NCBI GenBank assembly: GCA_036565605.1
Contig: DATCXV010000016.1
Location: 1-11,421, forward strand
Direction: 5' to 3'
DNA from: UBA6065 sp036565605
Lineage (GTDB): Bacteria; Patescibacteriota; Minisyncoccia; Phycocordibacterales; UBA6065
DNA: 11,421 nt
This document shows, one piece after another, positions 1 through 4,488 of this stretch. Positions within the stretch are counted from its first letter, which is position 1. Each line of letters starts with the position of its first letter. A program made the translations under genes and the position numbers. The notes beneath the pieces are model-generated. The model made no database searches and was not told the origin of the DNA. It worked only from the letters and a program-made list of their open reading frames with translations.

Positions 1-1099
1 ACTCCATAACAAAGAGGTTTTTGGCACGCAAGGCCGGGACGTTGATCGAATATGTTTTGTTGGTGACACGCTTCACGATCTGGGAGCCGGTGCGCACGCG
101 TGCTGAAAGCACCGGAAAGACGCGTTTCAAGAGCGCGGCCACGTGTGCTTCGAAAATCGTTAGGCGTTTTGGATCCTGCGTGCGACCAAGAATGGATTCA
201 TAGGTGGTGGAAGCAGGTTGACGGGCATTGATCTCGATCAAATATATCTTTCCGGATATTTCATCCTTGATGACATCGATACCGAAAAGTCCGCGCCAAC
301 CGGCAAGCCTCATTCTGCGGCCGATCTTTTTGGCGATCGCGGAAATCTGCGACCGGTCTTTGTCCGAAAGAAACGTTGAATACGGCAATGCCCAGTCGTT
401 GCCAACGGTCGAGAAGAGAATGTCGGTAAAAGGAGCGATACCGGTGATCTGATAACTTATCGATCCGTGGATTGTGCCCAAGGTGCCGGCGACCAGATTT
501 AATGTGAAAGCAGGACCGGTAATGAAATCAACCACGCGGCATTCGCGGTCGGGGAATTTTGCGGCAAGCATGTCGAGCGCGTCTTTTGATTCAATCACAT
601 ACGTGCCTTCGCCGGTGTGTGAATGATTGAACTGCAGGACGAATTTGTTTTCTTCAAAGCAAACGTCTTTGACGAGCATTCTGCGATGGGGAGGTAGTAG
701 TGCTGCGTCTACGCCAAGCCAATCCAACTGGGAAAGTTTCTCTTCGATCTGACGTGAAAGTTCTGCGCGGGGGTTAAGCAGATTCCAGTGCATGTCGTTT
801 GCCAGGCGTTCAATGCGGGGTGTGTTTTGGAAGACAATCAGGTCTGAATCGTGCTTGTCGATCGTTCTTTGCACTTCCGGCAGGGAAAGAAGATCAAAGG
901 TGTCGAGAACGTCCGTACCGGCAGGGCGGTCTATGAGCACGACGTGATCTGGATTTTTTTCACGGACCGCGCGACCGTACGGCGTATCGTTCGATACGAT
1001 AATATAATCGGCTGCGCCGTGCCTGCCAGGCTCCATACCTAAGGCCCGCTCGATATCGCGAGTTACATATATGAGCGGTTTTTTCAGGGTAATAGACAC
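1..1099 (-). CDS. ATP-grasp superfamily ligase-like protein (3' end beyond the window)
   Basis: I read 366 residues from GTG at 1099 down to base 2 with no stop, so the C-terminus lies outside. Seen: an N-terminal pre-ATP-grasp-like part (about 1-130), a nucleotide-binding segment around 152-168 (FVLQFNHSHTGEGTY) and the metal/ATP segment around 267-296 (GWRGLFGIDV, then YLIEINARQPAS). The G-FGIDV...EINAR pattern is typical of ATP-grasp carboxylate-amine/thiol ligases, which activate a carboxylate as an acyl phosphate. The substrate cannot be told. GTG is preferred because the conserved-looking sequence (KKPLIYVTRDIE) begins there and a TATACT box sits 8 bases upstream. An in-frame ATG at 1177 would add 26 unconvincing residues and overlap rsmI. 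No Shine-Dalgarno is seen. It is divergent from rsmI across about 76 bases. Confidence 0.85.
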   Translation of the reverse strand, partial: MSITLKKPLIYVTRDIERALGMEPGRHGAADYIIVSNDTPYGRAVREKNPDHVVLIDRPAGTDVLDTFDLLSLPEVQRTIDKHDSDLIVFQNTPRIERLANDMHWNLLNPRAELSRQIEEKLSQLDWLGVDAALLPPHRRMLVKDVCFEENKFVLQFNHSHTGEGTYVIESKDALDMLAAKFPDRECRVVDFITGPAFTLNLVAGTLGTIHGSISYQITGIAPFTDILFSTVGNDWALPYSTFLSDKDRSQISAIAKKIGRRMRLAGWRGLFGIDVIKDEISGKIYLIEINARQPASTTYESILGRTQDPKRLTIFEAHVAALLKRVFPVLSARVRTGSQIVKRVTNKTYSINVPALRAKNLFVME

Positions 1100-1107
1100 G
1101 TTGAAAT

Positions 1108-1113
1108 AGTATA
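1108..1113 (-). promoter_or_regulatory. -10 box for the ATP-grasp gene
   Basis: The minus strand reads TATACT, then 8 bases, then GTG. A TTGATT lies about 15 bases further upstream (plus 1129-1134), a poorly spaced -35. The spacing predicts a transcript starting at or next to the GTG, hence leaderless. The box is nearly palindromic (AGTATACT). Confidence 0.45.
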
Positions 1114-1140
1114 CTTGAGATGAGAAACAATCAAAAAGGT

Positions 1141-1169
1141 TTGTATTCGTTAGGCCAGAATAGTAGAGT
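1141..1169 (+). promoter_or_regulatory. Promoter for rsmI
   Basis: TTGTAT (1141-1146), a 17-base spacer and TAGAGT (1164-1169) lie 6 bases before the rsmI ATG. Both hexamers are imperfect, but the spacing is ideal and matches the short -10-to-ATG distance seen elsewhere in the window. Confidence 0.4.
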
Positions 1170-1175
1170 AGCCAC

Positions 1176-1841
1176 ATGGCTACTCTTTATATTGTTGCGA
1201 CGCCCATCGGCAACTTGGAAGATATAACTTTTCGCGCGGTGCGGGTGCTGAAAGAATGCGCTGTGGTCTTTTGTGAGGATACCCGTACCACACGCGTTTT
1301 GTTCGATCGATACGAGATAAAAACTCCGACGGAAAGTTTTCACGCACAAAGCCCGCTTTCGAAAATCGATCGTGTCGTAGAATTGCTTTCGGCGGGGAAA
1401 GACATTGCTTTGGTTTCGGATGCGGGAACACCGGGCATTTCTGACCCAGGACAATTGTTAGTTGCCGAAGTTCGCACGCGCCTGCCGGAAGCGGTTGTCG
1501 CATCAGTGCCAGGACCGTCTGCACTTACGGCAGCGATCTCGATCGCCGGCAAACCGCTTTCCGAATTCGTATTTTTGGGCTTTTTGCCGCATAAAAAAGG
1601 TCGTCAGACATTGTTTAACGAGATCCGTGCTGCCGAGCGCCCATACATTTTCTATGAGTCCCCGCACCGCATTGAAAAGGCGCTCGAGTCTCTTGCTGGT
1701 TCGGGTAAAAATGTCACCATCTGCCGCGAGCTCACAAAAATTTTCGAGTCGCGTGTCTCGGGAACTGCCGAAGAAGTGCTGCAATCTTTCAAAGACAAAC
1801 CCGAAACCCTTCGCGGCGAATTTGTGGTGATCGTAAGTTAG
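1176..1841 (+). CDS. rsmI: 16S rRNA (cytidine(1402)-2'-O)-methyltransferase RsmI, short form
   Basis: The protein has 221 residues and belongs to the tetrapyrrole methylase (SAM-dependent) fold. RsmI 2'-O-methylates C1402 of 16S rRNA in the decoding centre. All family landmarks are visible: ATPIGNLEDIT at 8-18, CEDTR at 33-37, VSDAGTPGISDPG at 80-92, SVPGPSALTAA at 110-120, FLPHKKGRQ at 136-144, YESPHRI at 160-166, CRELTKIFE at 183-191 and GEFVVIV near the C-terminus. Most bacterial RsmI proteins run to about 270-290 residues; this one stops right after the catalytic domain and lacks the small C-terminal region. The ATG at 1176 begins directly with the conserved N-terminus. There is no Shine-Dalgarno; a -10-like TAGAGT sits 6 bases upstream. 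It is divergent from the ATP-grasp gene. Confidence 0.95.
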   Translation: MATLYIVATPIGNLEDITFRAVRVLKECAVVFCEDTRTTRVLFDRYEIKTPTESFHAQSPLSKIDRVVELLSAGKDIALVSDAGTPGISDPGQLLVAEVRTRLPEAVVASVPGPSALTAAISIAGKPLSEFVFLGFLPHKKGRQTLFNEIRAAERPYIFYESPHRIEKALESLAGSGKNVTICRELTKIFESRVSGTAEEVLQSFKDKPETLRGEFVVIVS

Positions 1842-1859
1842 AGTGTCCGTGGAGCGCTG

Positions 1860-1868
1860 TGGTATACT
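1860..1868 (+). promoter_or_regulatory. Extended -10 promoter for the 56-residue protein / DUF4015 unit
   Basis: TGgTATACT (1860-1868) ends 7 bases before the ATG at 1876. No good -35 is seen, which is usual for extended -10 promoters. The predicted transcription start falls on or beside the ATG, giving a leaderless mRNA. Confidence 0.55.
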
Positions 1869-1875
1869 TTGACCC

Positions 1876-2046
1876 ATGAAGTTTCGTAACGGCATTATCG
1901 CGCTGGGTTTCCTCACATTCTTTATTCAGTTTCTGGGCTTTCCGCAGTCCTGGAAGGATGTGTTGTATGTTTTGATTGGCCTGGCACTGATGACGCTTGG
2001 ATATGTCGGTGGCAAAAAGAGGGAAGTTTCATTAGTAGAGAATTAA
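1876..2046 (+). CDS. Small membrane protein, two transmembrane helices, unknown function
   Basis: The protein has 56 residues, MKFRNGIIALG to KREVSLVEN. Two hydrophobic stretches (about 7-21 and 28-44) are separated by a short GFPQSWKD turn. The tail GGKKREVSLVEN is charged and probably cytoplasmic, and the N-terminal KFR suggests both ends are inside. An extended -10 box lies 7 bases upstream. The stop is 2 bases from the GTG of the DUF4015 gene, so the two are probably co-transcribed and perhaps translationally coupled. I do not recognise a family. It could be a small accessory subunit, but nothing in the sequence proves a partner. Confidence 0.7.
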   Translation: MKFRNGIIALGFLTFFIQFLGFPQSWKDVLYVLIGLALMTLGYVGGKKREVSLVEN

Positions 2047-2048
2047 TC

Positions 2049-3338
2049 GTGTCAACAGTACGGACGAAAGAAAGTGTACGCGCATGGAGAATGGGCGTTG
2101 GTGGCGCCGTTATCTTTATTTTTGCCTTACTTGCTTTGTACATGGGTATTCCGGGCGCGACTGATATTCAGTATCGCCAAGAACATAATGCTGTAGCGGC
2201 GACATCAACCGCTTCTGTTTCCGTCATTCCGGTACCGCAAGGCCGAATTGCGACACATCTGCCAACACCGGACGCAGTGCGCGCTGTATATATGACATCC
2301 TGTGTGGCGGCGACTCCGTCTATTCGTGATGGTTTAGTGAAGCTTCTTGACGATACCGAATTGAATGCGGTTGTTATCGACATCAAAACATTCGATGGAT
2401 ATCTGTCCTTCTCGCCACAGGATCCAGTGTTGAAGACATACGAAGGCGGCTGCTTCGTCAAAGGCATGCAGGATTTTGTCGACGTCCTCCATGAAAAGGG
2501 AATATATGTTATTGGTCGCGTCGCCTCGTTCCAAGATCAATTGCAGGTTAAGCTTCGTCCGGATTTGGCGGTAAAGAAAGAAACTTCCACTTCGACCGTA
2601 TGGTCCGACTATAAGGGCATCCATTGGATCGACGCTTCGTCGCATGAACAATGGGACTACCTGGTAAAGATCGCTGAAGAAGCTCATGCGATTGGTTTTG
2701 ATGAGATCAACTTCGACTACATCCGTTTCCCAGCTGATGGCAATATGAAAGACATTTGGTACCCGATTTCAGGAACGAGGAAAAAATCGGATGTCATGCG
2801 TGAGTTTTATACTTTTTTGCACGAGAAACTTTCACCGCAGGGCATTACGATCTCAGCAGACCTCTTTGGCATGGTTTCGACTAACGAAGACGATTTGAAT
2901 ATCGGCCAAGTTTTGGAAAACGCGCTGCCGAATTTTGATTACATCGCGCCGATGACGTATCCGTCACACTATCCAAACGGTTTCATGGGCTTCTCGGATC
3001 CGAATAAGCATGTGTACGACATTGTTCGCTATTCAATGGATCATGCGGTTACGCGCACGGTCGCTTCGACAACAACCGCATCGCAGTGGTGGGGCGAACG
3101 TATCGGCACATCGACTCCGGCGGTTTATGAAAAACCCGTCTTCGACCAAAAGAAGATTCGTCCATGGCTTCAGGATAATAATTATCCGGTCGTTTATACG
3201 CCGGCCATGGTGCGCGCCCAGATCCAGGCTGCATATGACGCCGGGCTTGATTCATGGATGCTATGGAATGCGGGGAACAGATATAGTCGCGCCGCGCTTG
3301 AGCCATTGCCCGCACCACTCGACATCAAAGGTCTCTAG
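2049..3338 (+). CDS. Membrane-anchored putative glycoside hydrolase, DUF4015 family
   Basis: The protein has 429 residues and a GTG start 2 bases after the preceding stop. A single N-terminal membrane segment (about 16-34, GVGGAVIFIFALLALYMGI) is followed by a Thr/Ser/Ala-rich linker (about 40-70), so the bulk probably lies outside the membrane. The rest matches my memory of the DUF4015 TIM-barrel family of putative glycosyl hydrolases: VRAVYMTS at 78-84, AVVIDIKTFDG at 108-117, GIYVIGRVASFQD at 151-163, WIDAS at 193-197, FDEINFDYIRFPADG at 217-231, ISADLFGM at 268-275, FDYIAPMTYPSHY at 296-308 and LDSWMLWNAGN at 400-410. Candidate acidic catalytic residues are D111, D223 and D298, by inference from strand-end positions. 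The substrate is unknown; a surface-glycan role would fit the downstream cluster. An alternative start is M15 at 2091, but that would shorten the cytoplasmic lead. Confidence 0.85.
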   Translation: MSTVRTKESVRAWRMGVGGAVIFIFALLALYMGIPGATDIQYRQEHNAVAATSTASVSVIPVPQGRIATHLPTPDAVRAVYMTSCVAATPSIRDGLVKLLDDTELNAVVIDIKTFDGYLSFSPQDPVLKTYEGGCFVKGMQDFVDVLHEKGIYVIGRVASFQDQLQVKLRPDLAVKKETSTSTVWSDYKGIHWIDASSHEQWDYLVKIAEEAHAIGFDEINFDYIRFPADGNMKDIWYPISGTRKKSDVMREFYTFLHEKLSPQGITISADLFGMVSTNEDDLNIGQVLENALPNFDYIAPMTYPSHYPNGFMGFSDPNKHVYDIVRYSMDHAVTRTVASTTTASQWWGERIGTSTPAVYEKPVFDQKKIRPWLQDNNYPVVYTPAMVRAQIQAAYDAGLDSWMLWNAGNRYSRAALEPLPAPLDIKGL

Positions 3339-3339
3339 C

Positions 3340-3367
3340 TTGATTTTGTGGCAGGTTGTGATATAAT
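3340..3367 (+). promoter_or_regulatory. Strong promoter for the zinc-ribbon gene
   Basis: TTGATT (3340-3345), a 16-base spacer and TGA-TATAAT (consensus -10 at 3362-3367, extended by TG at 3359-3360). This is the best promoter in the window. The predicted start is about 3374, leaving a leader of about 47 bases before the ATG at 3421, unlike the leaderless arrangement elsewhere. Confidence 0.7.
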
Positions 3368-3420
3368 GTTTTTGCCAGTATCGTTCTTTGTTGCACCGTA
3401 AACCCTGAAACTCTGACTCC

Positions 3421-3618
3421 ATGAGCATTTTAAGCACCCTCTTGCCGCTACGGAGAAAGCCGCGAGTCGTTCGCGTCACCCTGAAAAAGTCCAAGCCTGA
3501 GCCGATTCCGGCCGTCGGGCAGGGCCCGGGCAGAATGTGCACGAAGTGCACCTTGGTGTGGACCCAACGTTCAAGTGGCAAGTGCGCCCAGTGTGATCCT
3601 CCGAAAGAAGTCGTTTAG
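3421..3618 (+). CDS. Small zinc-ribbon protein, unknown function
   Basis: The protein has 65 residues. A basic N-terminal half (about 11-25, rich in Arg/Lys/Val) is followed by a Pro/Gly linker (26-38) and two CxxC knuckles, C40-T-K-C43 and C55-A-Q-C58, spaced by 11 residues. This is the geometry of a small zinc ribbon binding one Zn ion. Basic tail plus ribbon suggests nucleic-acid or ribosome binding, but that is inference. It has its own strong promoter, a leader of about 47 bases and an intrinsic terminator 12 bases after the stop, so it is monocistronic. No Shine-Dalgarno is visible. Its Arg codons (AGA, CGA and CGG as well as CGC/CGT) differ somewhat from neighbours, which favour CGT/CGC. 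The four paired cysteines are the main reason to accept it as coding. Confidence 0.65.
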   Translation: MSILSTLLPLRRKPRVVRVTLKKSKPEPIPAVGQGPGRMCTKCTLVWTQRSSGKCAQCDPPKEVV

Positions 3619-3629
3619 ATATCTTTTTT

Positions 3630-3655
3630 AAGTCGCCCTGACCGGCGGCTTTTTT
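3630..3655 (+). terminator. Intrinsic terminator after the zinc-ribbon gene
   Basis: The stem AAGTCGCC / GGCGGCTT (8 pairs, one G-T) has a 6-base loop (3638-3643) and is followed by a run of six T. Upstream T residues would also let it work weakly on the other strand. Confidence 0.8.
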
Positions 3656-3673
3656 CTTTCATTTTTATAGCTC

Positions 3674-3700
3674 TGGACAAAGATGAAAAGAAAAGATAAT
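3674..3700 (+). promoter_or_regulatory. Putative promoter of structured RNA copy A
   Basis: TGGACA (3674-3679), a 15-base spacer and GATAAT (3695-3700). The predicted start is about 3707, just before the first perfect hairpin. The spacer is short, so this is moderate evidence. Confidence 0.45.
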
Positions 3701-3706
3701 CTCAGA

Positions 3707-4081
3707 TTGTCAGTAGATCTGAAGTGGCCGGTCTTCAGATCCTCCTCGTAAGCAGATGCATAGCTTACGAAGGGCACACACCGGATGGATAGTTCCTCAA
3801 AAGACGGTATGTCCAGTCATCTAAGTAATCCGCCGCGGTTTCAAGCAGCAACCCCATTTGGAAGGCCGCTTGCCCAATTCGGGCAAGGTCTTGCAAAGAT
3901 GGGTGCGATTCAAGTCGAGCGAGTGGTGAAAGACTCACCACCTCAGCGCAACGAAGGGGTCAGGGTACAACCTCATGTACTTACCCCACGGCAGCGCAGT
4001 TCGATGCGGTAGGTTCTTACGATTGTCTTCAACGATAGCGCGGCGCGGAGGATAAAATCCTCCGCGCCGCTTTCGCTTTTT
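3707..4081 (+). ncRNA. Unidentified structured RNA, copy A (about 375 nt, 5' end approximate)
   Basis: This unit is bounded by a promoter and a strong terminator and is full of perfect stems. They are GATCTGAAG/CTTCAGATC (3716-3724/3733-3741), TCGTAAGC/GCTTACGA (3746-3753/3763-3770), CGGAT/ATCCG (3782-3786/3828-3832), CTTGCCC/GGGCAAG (3869-3875/3881-3887) and GTGGTGA/TCACCAC (3923-3929/3935-3941). The CTTGCCC hairpin is enclosed by CCCATTTG with CAAA-GA-TGGG (3853-3860/3894-3903). GGGGT/ACCCC (3956-3960/3983-3987) encloses GTAC/GTAC (3965-3968/3977-3980). It shares ordered sequence blocks with the next unit (copy B). An ORF of 75 codons (3785-4012) lies inside, but its Arg and Gly codons are unlike the neighbours and the shared blocks do not keep frame, so it is probably spurious. 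I find no RNase P, tmRNA, SRP or tRNA signatures. Function unknown. Confidence 0.6.
4037..4081 (+). terminator. Intrinsic terminator of RNA copy A
   Basis: A perfect 13-pair GC-rich stem, GCGGCGCGGAGGA / TCCTCCGCGCCGC (4040-4052/4058-4070), has the loop TAAAA, then TTTCGC and a T run (4077-4081). AGCG (4037-4040) could alternatively pair with CGCT (4074-4077), bringing the stem closer to the T run. Confidence 0.85.
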
Positions 4082-4092
4082 GTGTGAAAGCG

Positions 4093-4101
4093 TGGTACTG
4101 T
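4093..4101 (+). promoter_or_regulatory. Putative extended -10 promoter of RNA copy B
   Basis: TGgTACTGT follows the terminator of copy A directly and predicts a start near 4108. The hexamer matches TATAAT at only three positions, so support comes mainly from position and the TG extension. Confidence 0.3.
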
Positions 4102-4107
4102 CACAAA

Positions 4108-4451
4108 TGTCTCGGGTCCGGCACGGGGCACAACCTGAAACGACGCTCGAGCCGTTCCAGGCTTCATTGCCGGTTGTTCATTGAAGCGTAAGGTCCAGTA
4201 TGAAATCGTCTGTTAGTTCAAGCCGTCGGAGCACATCAAGCTCCACTTCCAATCCGCCCTTTGTGGGCGTTCTGTCAGTTGATGAGCAGATTGCACGCCG
4301 CCATGCAAATGGCCAGTATTCTGCGCTCAGCAGCAAGACGTCTAGGGGTCGGGCGTACGAGTGGATAACCCCATCAAAAGGATTCGCTCGGCGGTAGAAC
4401 GGTTTCAGAGGACAGAGCAGCGGCCCACCGAGCTTCACGGTGGGCCGCTTT
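4108..4451 (+). ncRNA. Unidentified structured RNA, copy B (about 344 nt, paralogue of copy A)
   Basis: It carries the same ordered blocks as copy A: GGGCACAACC 4126-4135, GTCCAGT 4193-4199, TTCAAGC 4217-4223, a GCCC-N5-GGGC hairpin 4256-4268, CTCAGCAGCAA 4326-4336, GGGGTC 4345-4350, ACCCCA 4368-4373, GCGGTAG 4391-4397 and GCCGCTTTCGC 4444-4454. Own stems are GCTTCATTG/CATTGAAGC with one mismatch (4161-4169/4179-4187), GGAGC/GCTCC (4228-4232/4240-4244), CGCCC/GGGCG (4255-4259/4265-4269) and GCCAT/ATGGC closed by a GCAA (GNRA) tetraloop (4300-4304/4309-4313). GGGGT also pairs with ACCCC. A long-range pairing CTGAAACG (4135-4142) with CG(G)TTTCAG (4400-4408) may close the core. A 65-codon ORF at 4200-4397 lies inside; I judge it less likely than RNA because conserved blocks sit in other frames than in copy A. 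Confidence 0.55.
4419..4451 (+). terminator. Hairpin terminator at the end of RNA copy B
   Basis: A perfect 12-pair stem, AGCGGCCCACCG / CGGTGGGCCGCT (4419-4430/4438-4449), has a 7-base loop. Only three T follow before CGCG, so intrinsic termination may be weak. The 3' flank GCCGCTTTCGC is identical to that of the copy A terminator. Confidence 0.6.
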
Positions 4452-4469
4452 CGCGTCTGTCGCTCGTCA

Positions 4470-4478
4470 TGTCATAAT
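4470..4478 (+). promoter_or_regulatory. Extended -10 promoter of the ATPase gene
   Basis: TGtCATAAT ends 10 bases before the ATG at 4489 and lies about 20 bases after the hairpin terminator. The mRNA would have almost no leader. Confidence 0.5.
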
Positions 4479-4488
4479 AGAGCAAGTT

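Noticed and set aside
1..1042. Plus-strand ORFs at 21-203, 228-452 and 851-1042
   Set aside because: They lie antisense to the continuous ATP-grasp frame and show no family resemblance.
3049..3581. Minus-strand ORFs at 3049-3318 and 3261-3581
   Set aside because: They are antisense to the DUF4015 gene and the zinc-ribbon gene and lack any recognisable domain.
3835..3852. TTCAAGC as a tRNA T-loop
   Set aside because: It fits the T-loop consensus, but the flanking bases do not form a five-pair stem in either copy, and no acceptor or anticodon arm is present.
3785..4012. 75-codon ORF as a protein-coding gene
   Set aside because: It lies within densely paired sequence with perfect stems, uses Arg/Gly codons unlike neighbours, lacks a leaderless promoter or ribosome site at its ATG, and conserved blocks shared with copy B are in other frames.
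4276..4290. Hammerhead-like GTTGATGAG core
   Set aside because: The required C of CTGATGA is T, and no GAAA follows a short stem II.
4200..4397. 65-codon ORF as a protein-coding gene
   Set aside because: The reasons are the same as for copy A. It has a low-complexity Ser-rich start, overlaps three perfect hairpins including a GNRA loop, and has four CGG and one AGG among eight Arg codons. It is kept as an alternative, not as a feature.
3707..4451. RNase P RNA or tmRNA, suggested by the lengths of about 350-375 nt
   Set aside because: No GAGGAAAGTCC or ACAGAA...GGCTTA type RNase P signatures, no tRNA-like ends, no GGTTCGANTCC and no tag reading frame with a terminal Ala-Ala were found. Two tandem copies would also be unusual for either.
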